Made by a program: the position numbers and the translations under genes
Part shown: positions 11,600-21,585 of the stretch, piece by piece
Position numbering within the stretch: the first letter of the stretch is position 1
Layout of the letters: each line of letters begins with the position of its first letter
Notes under the pieces: generated by a model
What the model was told of the DNA's origin: nothing
The model's database searches: none
Seen by the model: only the letters and a program-made list of their open reading frames with translations
Origin: Epiperipatus broadwayi
Taxonomy: Eukaryota; Onychophora; Udeonychophora; Euonychophora; Peripatidae
Length of the DNA stretch: 64,000 bases
Direction: 5' to 3'
Assembly: GCA_028023455.1 (NCBI GenBank)
Contig: JAQFVV010006255.1
Coordinates: forward strand, 5,254,501-5,318,500

Positions 11600-12205
11600 G
11601 GTCTAGTAATAATTCATTCCGAATTTAATTAACAATTCATTTTGAATTCACTTGAGAGAAGACAATTATGAAAATCCTAATTCAATGACAGTTCATTAAT
11701 TTTTTTATGAGAAGAAGCTTGTGATTACTCTGATTTAATAATTATTCATTCCGAATTCAGTTAACAGTTCATTTTGAATTCACTGGAGAGAAGATAATTA
11801 TGAATATACTAATTCAATGATAGTTCATTAATTTTTTTTATGAGAAGAAGCTTGTGATTATTCTGATTTAATAATTATTCATTCCGAATTCAGTTAACAG
11901 TTCATTTTGAATTCACTGGAGAGAAGATAATTATGAATATACTAATTCAATGATAGTTCATTAATTTTTTTTATGAGAAGAAGCTTGTGATTATTCTGAT
12001 TTAATAATTATTCATTCCGAATTCAGTTAACAGTTCATTTTGAATTCACTGGAGAGAAGATAATTATGAATATACTAATTCAATGATAGTTCATTAATTT
12101 TTTTTATGAGAAGAAGCTTGTGATTATTCTGATTTAATAATTATTCATTCCGAATTCAGTTAACAGTTCATTTTGAATTCACTTGAGAGAAGATAATTAG
12201 AAGCA
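11600..12205. repeat. 133 bp tandem array inside the LTR of element 1
   Basis: The marker ATTCATTCC recurs at 11612, 11744, 11877, 12010 and 12143, a 133 bp period after the first 132 bp step. Each unit carries GAGAAGAAGCTTGTGATTA and TTCATTTTGAATTCACT. The first and last units are more diverged than the inner ones. The same array is present at about 16135-16735 in the other LTR. Confidence 0.85.
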
Positions 12206-12298
12206 GCAAAGCATTTATGGTTTATACAATGATTCATTTGTTCATTTAATGAATCATTATTGACTAATAAATATTTGAGCTCAACAATTCTTGGTTTA

Positions 12299-12535
12299 TA
12301 GAGCATTTATCATTTGATAATTGAGGCATTTATAACTTAGCCAATGTAGAAGCATATTTTTACACATAAACTTTATTACATTATAATAAGTCTAGAAGCA
12401 TTTAAATATTCATGATTTATAGAGTATTTATCATTTATAGAGCATTTATCATTTGATAATTGAGGCATTTATAACTTAGCCAATGTAGAAGCATATTTTT
12501 ACACATAAACTTTATCACATTACAAGAAACCCAGA
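12299..12535. repeat. 139 bp tandem duplication inside the LTR of element 1
   Basis: GAGCATTTATCATTTGATAA starts at 12301 and again at 12440, each followed by matching sequence through GCATATTTTTACACATAAAC. The other LTR has the same duplication at about 16835-17070. Confidence 0.75.
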
Positions 12536-13236
12536 AATATCCAAATATTTGTGATTTATACAGTATTTCATCATTTTTGAATTATTACTGATTGGTAGAC
12601 ATTTGAACTCAACAAATTTTTGTTTATAGAGCATTTCATTTAGAAGCAGTCAAGCATTTCGGAGCTGCTTATACAATAATTCATTTTGTAATATTTGAGA
12701 CTTATGTTTTAATATTTTATAAAAGTTACCTTCCAGTTTTACGGTCCATTTTATTCAAACGAAGGCAGGCTATTTCATTAATAGAAAGTCATGGTGTAGC
12801 GTGGAGAGATTGAAGCACTTAATTTATTCCAGTTTCATGATAATTTCTCTAGTAAAACTTTTTATTTTTATTTTCACGTCTTGTTAAAGCCCTCTGTGTA
12901 AAACGATAGAGAGAAAAAAAATTTCTTCTTTCTTCAACGACGTGTCTAATTTGAATACTGCCTCAGTTTAACTCAAGTATCCTTTTTTTTTCTTTTTAAT
13001 GATTGGATAATTAATTTCTTTCTTTTTTTATTGAGACAGATAAAAAAAAATAAAACAAGACGATATAACATTTTATTTAAATCCATCAATATTAAAAATC
13101 AAAAATATGATTTTATTTTTCACTTTTAACGAATCACAACTTTATTGCGTTTCCAATTAGACTGAATCACGCTAGACATTTTGAATGGGGGGGGGATCTT
13201 TTGCATAAATATATGAAAGACAGTATATCTGTCACA

Positions 13237-13252
13237 TTACCCCTCACCAATT
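13237..13252 (-). promoter_or_regulatory. Polypurine-tract-like sequence of element 1
   Basis: Immediately inside the 3' LTR, the minus strand reads GGTGAGGGGTAA and then the LTR start TGTGACAG. A short purine run directly before the LTR is where plus-strand DNA synthesis is primed in LTR elements. It supports the minus orientation. Confidence 0.5.
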
Positions 13253-13829
13253 TTTGGGATGAAATCGCCTGGAAGTACGATTTCATTCCATATACTATAC
13301 ACATTATTTCTCAATACTGGGTTTTAGATATGCTGATGAATGGGTAAGATGAGCTGGAAAAGTGAATACATGAACCATAGCCTCCAATGCTGGGACAAAT
13401 AGATGGCCAAGCACAAACTACCAGTACACACCGCCTCATGACGTCACGAGAAAATATCTCATTTTTAAGCACTACCTCTCTTGTACCTAGAAGCATCATC
13501 CAATCAAGAGTAGGAGCCAGAGAAAAAAAATCAATTTGGCACTCAGCCAACCCTGCTCAGCTCCAGTGAGTCTTAGGGGCTATCATTTGGCCTATCCATG
13601 AGACCAAGGTCTATCCATGAGACCTATATATACGCACTGCTGGACTACTCTTGAAGCACAACATCCAGGTCGGGATAGTGCCGAGCATATACTTCGGAGC
13701 ATCATAACACAATGCATCCAAGCAGCTCTGCTCAATCATCCACCATCTCAACATGAAAAACACAAGTTCATGCATCACTACATCACACTCACAAACTTTC
13801 TCCATCAGCTATCTCTATTTTATTCTGAA

Positions 13830-14189
13830 TCATAACTGCAACCTGGTTTGGGGAGACTGAGGATCATGATCAGTTCTCCTATAGTCCTCTTTTATATTAT
13901 GAGGTGACATACTTCTGGATTGTCTCTTTGTTGAAAATTTATCATGTTCAACATTACTGTGGTGTCTTGCTTCTTCACTTCTGTATTCTCTTTGGAGATC
14001 CTTGTTACTGTTTGATCTTCTAATTATACGTGTCCGATATGGACCATGAACATCATCTGTGAATTTTCTCCTGTTCCTCTTCCATGGTGATATTTCATTT
14101 TTACCATCTGTGAATTTTCTCCTGTTCCTCTTCCATGGTGGTATTTCATTTTTACATAAAAGTTCCCTTTTAAATGGTTCTTCTGCCAT
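13830..14189 (-). CDS. Element 1 ORF2: basic, arginine/serine-rich protein
   Basis: Counted from the first ATG in frame at 14189 the ORF gives 119 residues. The frame stays open upstream to about 14345 with no ATG there. The protein begins MAEEPFKREL and holds a directly repeated segment (EI-PWKRNRRKFTD twice). The C-terminal half is rich in R, S and H with SRSMSP and RRSNSNKD, resembling SR-type or nucleic-acid-binding tails. I see no zinc knuckle and no catalytic motif. It starts about 210 bp downstream of ORF1 in the element's orientation, so it might be made by frameshift or splicing from ORF1. By position it could be an RNA-binding part of a gag-like protein, which is inference. Function is unknown. 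Confidence 0.55.
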   Translation of the reverse strand: MAEEPFKRELLCKNEIPPWKRNRRKFTDGKNEISPWKRNRRKFTDDVHGPYRTRIIRRSNSNKDLQREYRSEEARHHSNVEHDKFSTKRQSRSMSPHNIKEDYRRTDHDPQSPQTRLQL

Positions 14190-14400
14190 AATAATTATTT
14201 TCTTAGTATTTATAAAAGTTTCTTGTTGTTTAATTTCTTTCACACTGATAAATCCCGAGTTTTCAGATTCCTTTTTGGTGTCTTTTCCTGCGTAAGCAAC
14301 TATATTTTTAATAACTGTCTTTATATATTTTTTTTTTGTACTCAATTTTTGATTTGAGTTTATTAAGCTTTTGTTTATAATTTTTACATATGGCTGAGGA

Positions 14401-15285
14401 CTAACACACTTTTCTTTCCATTTTATGGTCTCTTTCTCTATCTCTTGTTACTATTTCATAGCATATATCAGACAATTTTTCTGAAACATTTTCTTCTATA
14501 TTGGATAGTCCCTTTGTTATATTTTGATTATGTTCATTTTCACGTTTTTCATCTTCTTGAAGATCAGAAGATTTTAATTTTGCTTTATTAGATTCCTTTT
14601 CATCCATTTGAAACTCTTTTACTGTATTTGATACAATTTCATTCTCAGCTTCTGTATATACTGTTTCTTTATTTTCAATTTTAGAGGTATATTCCACAAT
14701 CAGAAGTTTTCCTGAAGGTAGACTGACAATTTCAAGATCACTCTTTGTAATTTCAATTTCTTCCTTTTTAACAATCTCAAATTTTGCTTCATCAGTTATA
14801 GGATATTCAATTTGTGATTCCTTTAAAATATCTTTGCTTGGAGATTCCAAAGTTTCCTCCTCATCCAATTTTTTAGGTTGAATTATTTCCTTTATCAACT
14901 GGTCTAACTTTTCATTCTGTTTTTCCACTGCTTCCATAATTTGTTTTTTATCTTCTTCTCTCTGTTTGATATCTTCTTCTCTTTGCTTATCCCATTTTTG
15001 GTTATATTCTTCTCTTTGTTTATCCCATTTTTGGTTATATTCTTCTCTTTGTTTATCCCATTTTTGGTTATATTCTTCTCTTTGTTTGATATCTTCTTCT
15101 CTTTGTTTATCTCTTTTCTTTTTATCTTCTTCTCTCCATTTGATATCTTCTTCTCTTTGTTTATCCCATTTTTGGTTATATTCTTCTCTTTGTTTGTCCT
15201 TTTTCTTTTGGTCTGCTTTTATAATTTCTATTATCTGAGCTATCGTAACTATTTTTTCTGTTTTTTGAGCCTCCATGTTTACCAT
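14401..15285 (-). CDS. Element 1 ORF1: charged coiled-coil protein, gag-position
   Basis: It is 294 residues counted from the ATG at 15285 (MVNMEAQKTEK); the open frame extends upstream to 15342 without another ATG. Residues of about 20-110 are tandem repeats with unit YNQKWDKQREE and variants with DIK-REED, a 33 bp DNA repeat, strongly predicted to be a long charged helix. A leucine/isoleucine helix follows (QNEKLDQLIKEII), then an acidic, lysine/glutamate-rich C-terminal half with no cysteine-histidine knuckle. It lies where gag lies in an LTR element, directly after the leader. Many animal gag proteins start with a coiled coil, but no capsid fold is recognisable, so a structural role is inference. 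No protease or polymerase follows. Confidence 0.65.
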   Translation of the reverse strand: MVNMEAQKTEKIVTIAQIIEIIKADQKKKDKQREEYNQKWDKQREEDIKWREEDKKKRDKQREEDIKQREEYNQKWDKQREEYNQKWDKQREEYNQKWDKQREEDIKQREEDKKQIMEAVEKQNEKLDQLIKEIIQPKKLDEEETLESPSKDILKESQIEYPITDEAKFEIVKKEEIEITKSDLEIVSLPSGKLLIVEYTSKIENKETVYTEAENEIVSNTVKEFQMDEKESNKAKLKSSDLQEDEKRENEHNQNITKGLSNIEENVSEKLSDICYEIVTRDRERDHKMERKVC

Positions 15286-15582
15286 TTCTCCTTTGTTTTC
15301 TGAATTAGTAAGCTTCTCTCTCCATCCACACCATGACCTCACTCCATCTTCTTTGAAATGCCTGTTTCATTCTTTATGCCATTCATTTTGTTTTGCCTTT
15401 CTTTTAAACTTTTATTTCTTTATCCTTCCTGAACAATTTACATCACTATATCATATGCACTGTTCATATCACAGAATCGTGATCTGCTTATGCTTATGAG
15501 TAGGCTAGCTAGATCGGACTTCATAGTAAGGTGGCAATGTAATAAGTGCCTATGGTTAGGCTAGCTGAATAAAGCCTCACAG

Positions 15583-15708
15583 TTGAAAGACAAATGTAAC
15601 TGGAGAACTAAAAAGTTTATCCAGGTAAAGCCTCACAGTTGGACGACAAATGTAACCGGAGAACTAAAAATAGTTTATCCAGGTAAAGCCTCACAGTTGG
15701 ACGCCAAA
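15583..15708 (-). repeat. Tandem copies of the LTR-end / primer-binding-site junction
   Basis: TGTAAC(C/T)GGA, the LTR edge, occurs at 15595, 15651 and at the true LTR start 15709, spaced 56 and 58 bp. Each copy is preceded by CCTCACAGTTG plus GACG or AAAG and then CAAA. Thus the last bases of the LTR, the primer-binding site and about 40 bp of leader are repeated about three times in a row. The outermost copy (15573-15600) is the most diverged. Confidence 0.8.
15689..15706 (-). promoter_or_regulatory. Primer-binding site of element 1
   Basis: On the minus strand the LTR ends CCGGTTACA and is followed two bases later by TGGCGTCCAACTGTGAGG. TGG at the start is the complement of a tRNA CCA end, and the sequence resembles known TGGCG-type primer-binding sites. 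The tRNA species cannot be named from sequence alone. Two upstream-copied versions (TGTCGTCC and TGTCTTTC in place of TGGCGTCC) lie in the adjacent tandem array. Confidence 0.7.
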
Positions 15709-17776
15709 TGTAACCGGACCGCCATACAACCGTTTTATTACCTCAGTTGTAACAATTTTCTGATGAGCATGCTGTAGGAAGGAACTATCAATTGACATTC
15801 CTAATGCAGATGTTAATGGCACCTACAACAATATTTCCTGCTCATCAGAGGATGTAGTACAATAGAGACTGGGAACATCTAAACATTTATATGTTTGGTT
15901 TTCCAAACAGCGCCATTAGAGTTCCGTCTTACTACAACCTGACTGGCCTTGGTCTAGCTATGTCAGACGTAGCTCAGAGAACATGAGATTCTCATGAACC
16001 AGTGCTATAATTGGTGAGTGATGTGATAGATAAACAAAATAGAATTGGATAACTGGACAACCAATTTAATTTTTAGTAACAAAAAAAAAAATTTATTAGA
16101 TAACAATTAAAGAATAAATTTGTAAACATTCTGGTCTAGTAATAATTCATTCCGAATTTAATTAACAATTCATTTTGAATTCACTTGAGAGAAGATAATT
16201 ATGAAAATCCTAATTCAATGACAGTTCATTAATTTTTTTATGAGAAGAAGCTTGTGATTATTCTGATTTAATAATTATTCATTCCGAATTCAGTTAACAG
16301 TTCATTTTGAATTCACTGGAGAGAAGATAATTATGAATATCCTAATTCAATGATAGTTCATTAATTTTTTTTATGAGAAGAAGCTTGTGATTATTCTGAT
16401 TTAATAATTATTCATTCCGAATTCAGTTAACAGTTCATTTTGAATTCACTGGAGAGAAGATAATTATGAATATACTAATTCAATGATAGTTCATTAATTT
16501 TTTTTATGAGAAGAAGCTTGTGATTATTCTGATTTAATAATTATTCATTCCGAATTCAGTTAACAGTTCATTTTGAATTCACTGGAGAGAAGATAATTAT
16601 GAATATACTAATTCAATGATAGTTCATTAATTTTTTTTATGAGAAGAAGCTTGTGATTATTCTGATTTAATAATTATTCATTCCGAATTCAGTTAACAGT
16701 TCATTTTGAATTCACTTGAGAGAAGATAATTAGAAGCAGCAAAGCATTTATGGTTTATACAATGATTCATTTGTTCATTTAATGAATCATTATTGACTAA
16801 TAAATATTTGAGCTCAACAATTCTTGGTTTATAGAGCATTTATCCTTTGATAATTGAGGCATTTATAACTTAGCCAATGTAGAAGCATATTTTTACACAT
16901 AAACTTTATTACATTATAATAAGTCTAGAAGCATTTAAATATTCATGATTTATAGAGTATTCATCATTTATAGAGCATTTATCATTTGATAATTGAGGCA
17001 TTTATAACTTAGCCAATGTAGAAGCATATTTTTACACATAAACTTTATCACATTACAAGAAACCCAGAAATATCCAAATATTTGTGATTTATACAGTATT
17101 TCATCATTTTTGAATTATTACTGATTGGTAGACATTTGAACTCAACAAATTTTTGTTTATAGAGCATTTCATTTAGAAGCAGTCAAGCATTTATAGCTTA
17201 TACAATAATTCATTTTGTAATATTTGAGACTTATGTTTTAATATTTTATAAAAGTTACCTTCCAGTTTTACGGTCCATTTTATTCAAACGAAGGCAGGCT
17301 ATTTCATTAATAGAAAGTCATGGTGTAGCGTGGAGAGATTGAAGCACTTAATTTATTCCAGTTTCATGATAATTTCTCTAGTAAAACTTTTTATTTTTAT
17401 TTTCACGTCTTGTTAAAGCCCTCTGTGTAAAACGATAGAGAGAAAAAAATTTCTTCTTTCTTCAACGACGTGTCTAATTTGAATACTGCCTCAGTTTAAC
17501 TCAAGTATCCTTTTTCTTTCTTTTTAATGATTGGATAATTAATTTCTTTCTTTTTTTTTTATTGAAACAGATAAAAAAAATAAAATAAAATAAGACGATA
17601 TAACATTCTATTTAAATCCATCAATACTAAAAATCAAAATTATGATTTTATTTTTCATTTTTAACGAATCACAACTTTATTGTGTTTCCAATTAGACTGA
17701 ATCACACTAGACATTTTTGAATGGGGGGGGGGGGAATCTTTTGCATAAATATATGAAAGACAGTATATCTGTCACA
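15709..17776 (-). repeat. 5' LTR of element 1
   Basis: Partner of 11177-13236; see the element entry. In the element's orientation it begins TGTGACAGATATACTGTC and ends CCGGTTACA. It contains the 133 bp array (about 16135-16735), the 139 bp duplication (about 16835-17070) and a poly-G run (17723-17734) longer than in the other LTR. No convincing TATA box was fixed. Confidence 0.85.
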
Positions 17777-17934
17777 ATATATATATTGCCAAAAGGAGGT
17801 TGCCTTGATAAGTTTGTTGATTTTTATCTATATTGGGATTGTCTAAGGGTTGACTGGTTTCTAATGGCTATATATATATATTGCAAGGAAATCAATTCAT
17901 ACATCACATGACTTAATAAGTTTGTATTACACAT

Positions 17935-18085
17935 GCTATATAATGAGCATGCCAATAGCTCTTAACAAACTTTTCAGGATATCCTTATCCTCAGACGAAA
18001 GCCAGAGCTAGAAACCGATATGAGAATGGGGATATTCTGAAAAGCTTGTTAAGAACTATTGGCATGCTCATTATCATTATATAGT
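17935..18085. repeat. Palindromic repeat family B, short copy with decayed hammerhead core
   Basis: Inverted arms (ATAATGAGCATGCCAATAG on the left, CTATTGGCATGCTCATTAT on the right) enclose GACGAAAGCCAGAGCTAGAAAC at 17994-18015, the hammerhead core of family B with its first two bases (CT) lost. It is flanked by TA-rich DNA. It is related to the longer copy at 60848-61085. Confidence 0.65.
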
Positions 18086-19859
18086 ATAGTATATATATAT
18101 GACAAATTATAGGGAATTCAGTTTTGTTAATGTTTATTAACATATAGATATTTATAAAAATCTTCCATATATTTCATAACTTTTGTTCTTATTATTAAAT
18201 AAACTTTCTTTCCAATAGCAAAATATTATTTTATATTTCTGAAACATCTATTCTTACCTAAATCTTTTCTTGCCATTTCATAGTTATATATCTCTCTGTC
18301 ACCATTAATTCTTGTTCATATCACTTTATACAATTTCAGGTATTCAGATCTTCTAAATAGTTCATTTAAAATTATTTTTTGTATTCATTCATTCTTACAT
18401 ACATTATCTTCTCAGCTGAATATATACTATTGAATTGATTTTTTGGGGTAGCTGTTTTCTTTTAGCAGAATACTATTCTTTTTTATAAAAATAACTTCAT
18501 TCAAGTCTGAAACATCCCTAGAGTTTATTATTTTAAACAATATGTAAGATATAGCCTATATTTCTGAAAGTTAAGGAAATCAATTGTTACTATAATCATT
18601 CTTAATAGTTTTCTTTTTTCTAGCATTGTATTAAAATAAATATAATACCTCACAAATCAATGTCTATCACCTGTATTAACTTTATTAATGATAAATTGTT
18701 GAGGTATAAACCTGAATGATCTATTTATGGTATTTTTCATTAGTTTAAATTACTAACATTGCCAATGTGTCTAAAATATCACTGATCTTCATCTGTTCTT
18801 TCATTTTTTATTTATTATGAATCTCACTATTATTATGTTCCAATATCCACTTTCAAATCATTTTTCTTTCTAATCTCACGATATCTAACAATGTCTCATC
18901 TACTATTAAACATTTCACTTTCTAGTTCGTGCAATCTTCTCTCATTTGAAAATGATTTGCAAACTACATCTGTAATCCAACGAATCTTAGCATCCTTTGC
19001 CTTCAGTCATCGACTGTTTCTTTATCTGATGATTTTACAGCCGCTTATTATGACTGTAAATATAAAAAAATGAGGACATTCTTTCCCTCTCTTAAGAAAA
19101 TCCAAGTGATGTTTCCGCTTGGAGCTAATTTTCATCTGGGAAAAAAAAAATCATGAAACTCAAAATTTAATCCAAATAAATTCATTACCAGGTTAAAAAA
19201 GCTATGGCAATAAGTTTCGAAGACAGGAATGGAATGAACATTAAGAATTGGTCCTAATTAATTCCTTAAAACTTTAAAAGAAAAAAAATCAAAATATCCC
19301 ATTTTAGTAAAAAGCAAATTGTTTTTACTGACTAATATCATAACATTCCAAATAAACATAATTTATTTGGGATTATAGTTTACTTGGTTAATAAAGTAGT
19401 TTCAATCTCTCTTTCTCAAACACTTTGCTATAATGTTGTTATTATACATATTTAAATTTTAATTAGCTGATTTTATCTTATTCTAGCTTACATAAAAAAT
19501 AATAATCGAATGGCTTTATTACTCAGAAATTATGAACATAAAAACTTCGAACAACGGAAGTGCCATAACTGGAACTTTACGCCCCAGAATATGACATTTT
19601 ACATCTGCCCTAATCCAAGTAGCGGCATTTTCAGAATGACTGTATACTTAATAATATACTTATAAAGTGGGATGATCAGGGAATAGTGCACTTTAAAATA
19701 ACTTGTCATTAAATTCTGATGTGCTTAACTTAAAATATATTTGAAGTACCTTCATGAATTTAAATACCCTTTTAAAAATGTTCTCGATTATTTTTTTGTC
19801 CACAGGGGTTTTAAAAAAAACTTGAATTACAAGTTGGTTTTAAAAAAAAAAACTTATTT
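18086..19859. other. Intergenic AT-rich stretch upstream of the host gene
   Basis: No gene recognised. 19500-19625 has slightly higher GC and may be an old tRNA-related repeat (ACTCAGAAATTATGAAC, compare 61450-61548), but no fold can be argued. Confidence 0.4.
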
Positions 19860-20054
19860 AAGAATGAGTAAGTCCACGTGGTAGATGTTCCGCCAATTAA
19901 AAAAAAATTACGTTAAAAACTTTAGTACTACTTGTTTACGTTACAATTATGCTTCGCGCTACTCTTTATTTTAATTACAGCATTTGATTTATTATTATTT
20001 ACAATGATAAGTAAAAATAATATTTATTAAGATGAAAGTTTTCTAAAAGGCATA
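19860..20054 (+). promoter_or_regulatory. Candidate promoter / 5' UTR of the host gene
   Basis: This short stretch before the first coding exon has more CpG than its surroundings (TTACGTTA, TTCGCGCTAC), an E-box palindrome CCACGTGG around 19874-19881 and CCAAT at 19893-19897. A TTAATTACAG at about 19971-19980 could instead be a splice acceptor, in which case the start codon lies in the second transcribed exon. An in-frame TAA at 20028-20030 closes the frame before the ATG. Confidence 0.3.
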
Positions 20055-20240
20055 ATGGACCACCAAAGCGTAATATATAAAGAAGGCTTTAGAAATGGCG
20101 AAAAGTCATCGATAAGTGTTGCACCTACAAGTCGTACTAAAGAAGAAATGCAATCTTTGTTGAAACAGTTTAAATATGTTTATCATAAAAGACTGCTGGA
20201 AGCACAACGTAAATCTGGAAATCCACGCGAAAAATTTCAA
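20055..20240 (+). CDS. Coiled-coil protein gene, first coding exon
   Basis: ATG at 20055 begins 62 codons ending exactly at a consensus donor (CAA|GTAAGT at 20241). An in-frame stop at 20028 makes this the translation start. The protein opens MDHQSVIYKEGFRNGEKS and continues with a charged, helix-prone segment (KEEMQSLLKQFKYVYHKRLL), typical of coiled-coil proteins. Codon composition is clearly less AT-biased than the surroundings. The exon ends in phase 0, as does the exon at 62250-62387, so they can be joined without a frame break; further exons could lie between them. Cytoskeletal or centrosomal coiled-coil proteins come to mind, but I do not recognise the family and give no name. Confidence 0.75.
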
Positions 20241-21029
20241 GTAAGTTTTAATTTAATTTTTTCACATTTCCAGTTAAAATAACAAAAGTAAGAAAAAATA
20301 TTGTTTTAATTAAATAAAAAGTAAGTTTACTATCTTAATTATTATAGATTATAAATAACTTGTAAGTAAATAATTTTTTTTGTTTTACATTTAACTAACA
20401 TTTAAAATCGAAGTAAATTAAATTAACTGTTTATTTATTGTGACTTTTTTTCTTAAGAAAATTAGTTTAATTGTTTGCTTATTGATTTTTTTGAAAGTAT
20501 GCCAACTAATTAATTTTCTACTCATATTTCGTATTCTTCTCTTTATCGAGATTATTTTATGCTTAATTAAAAATTGTTTGTAGCTTTATCTTAATTTTTA
20601 CATACTGTACTTGTTTCCAAATTAGGTGTTGAATCAAAATAGAAAATACTATGAATTTTGTTTGTGTACGTGTGTGTAATTTAGTATTTAAAAGGGAATA
20701 TTATTGGCGAAATTAAATATAATAATGATGTTCAATTTATGCGTAACATTTAAAGTTGCAGTTTTTTTTTATTAATCGATTTCTTTATCGCTATTTCACA
20801 AATAGTTATATATGTGACAGCTATATTTTTCTCAGTTGTAAACAAATAGCTCTCTATATTCTAATATTTTATATACTTTTCAGTCATCATTATAATAATT
20901 GAATGGTTTATTGCTCACGAATTCATGAAGTTCAAATGCCGGAAGTGACAGATCTTGATCTCCATAGTCTGCCACTATAAACAAAAGCATAATCACTATC
21001 TGATATTTGCATGTGCATAATCACTATTA

Positions 21030-21585
21030 CATGCTCATAGTGTAGCAAACTCTAGTCATAGTTGTGCCACTAAGTAGCAAGCCTTAGCAATCAAGGTATG
21101 CAAGAAGGTTCATGCATTAAATCTTATTTAGTGCCTATTCATCCAATATCCTCATACTAGTTTCTAGCTTGTGCCTTTCATCAGTTTGGAGATTTGGATA
21201 TGAAAGCCCTGCACCCAGACCTTAGAATATAATGCAATCCTAAGCCATGAGTCCAAAATGAAAATACAATAATATTTTCAATCCAAGCTCATTTTCTTTT
21301 ATAATCATATAGATCTGAACCCAGTTTGGTATCCATACATTTTATTGTCTTGGGTTTTTTAAAAATCAAAAATCACCATCCTATGGGCAGGATTGGTATA
21401 AAACAACAAACATCACATGATCAGCTTATACAAGCTGTTAAAACATTAACAAACTCTCCATACAGTAACATTGATGAAACTGCAAGCTAGAAACTAGATG
21501 AATAAGCACTTGATAGGGATTTTATGCATAAATCTTCTTTCATCCATTGATTATTAAGGCAATATTGTGTGGAGAGGTTGATACT
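21030..21585. repeat. Two degraded copies of palindromic family A
   Basis: The first copy (about 21045-21240) keeps ATGCAAGAAGGTTCATGCAT and a minus-strand hammerhead core. The second (about 21430-21580) keeps CTCTCCATACAGTA at 21433 and AGGGATTTTATGCATAAA near 21513. It also holds TTGATGA...GAAACTAGA at about 21463-21495, a hammerhead remnant with the cleavage side deleted. The roughly 200 bp between them (AATCCAAGCTC...ATCATATAGATCTGAACCC) resembles the flank of the copy at 51.6-51.9 kb, so they may derive from one larger composite. Confidence 0.55.
21147..21201 (-). ncRNA. Hammerhead-ribozyme-like motif, family A, copy A4
   Basis: On the minus strand: ATCCAAAT, CTGATGA, stem II A-AGG-CACAA-GCT-A, GAAA, helix III C-ta-G, cleavage triplet GTA (valid NUH), then TGAGGATATTGGAT. 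The core is intact. The core-proximal part of stem I is partly mismatched, while the distal ATCCAA/TTGGAT pairing remains. Confidence 0.5.

Larger units (their letters stand above)
11177..13236 (-). repeat. 3' LTR of element 1
   Basis: It matches 15709-17776 from TGTAACCGGACC to CAGTATATCTGTCACA with only scattered substitutions and length changes in homopolymers, such as the poly-G tract near 13187. It carries a 133 bp tandem array (about 11600-12205) and a 139 bp tandem duplication (about 12300-12535), both also present in the other LTR with the same copy number. Confidence 0.85.
11177..17776 (-). mobile_element. Complete non-autonomous LTR retrotransposon (element 1)
   Basis: Two nearly identical direct repeats of about 2.06 kb (11177-13236 and 15709-17776) flank about 2.47 kb of internal DNA. 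Orientation is minus: a primer-binding-site-like sequence adjoins the right LTR, a purine-rich tract adjoins the left LTR, and both ORFs read minus. The LTRs run TGTAAC...GTCACA on the + strand (TG...CA). The flanks are ATATAT on both sides, consistent with a 4-6 bp target duplication but in low-complexity DNA. No protease, reverse transcriptase, RNase H or integrase is visible, so mobility would depend on proteins supplied by another element. The close match of the LTRs implies recent insertion. Confidence 0.85.

Noticed and set aside
14941-15303. + strand frames rich in FSLFIPFLV repeats
   Set aside because: These are antisense shadows of the 33 bp repeats in element 1 ORF1.
11177-17776. 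Plus orientation of element 1
   Set aside because: No primer-binding site follows the left LTR, while the right LTR has a clear one on the minus strand, and both ORFs read minus.
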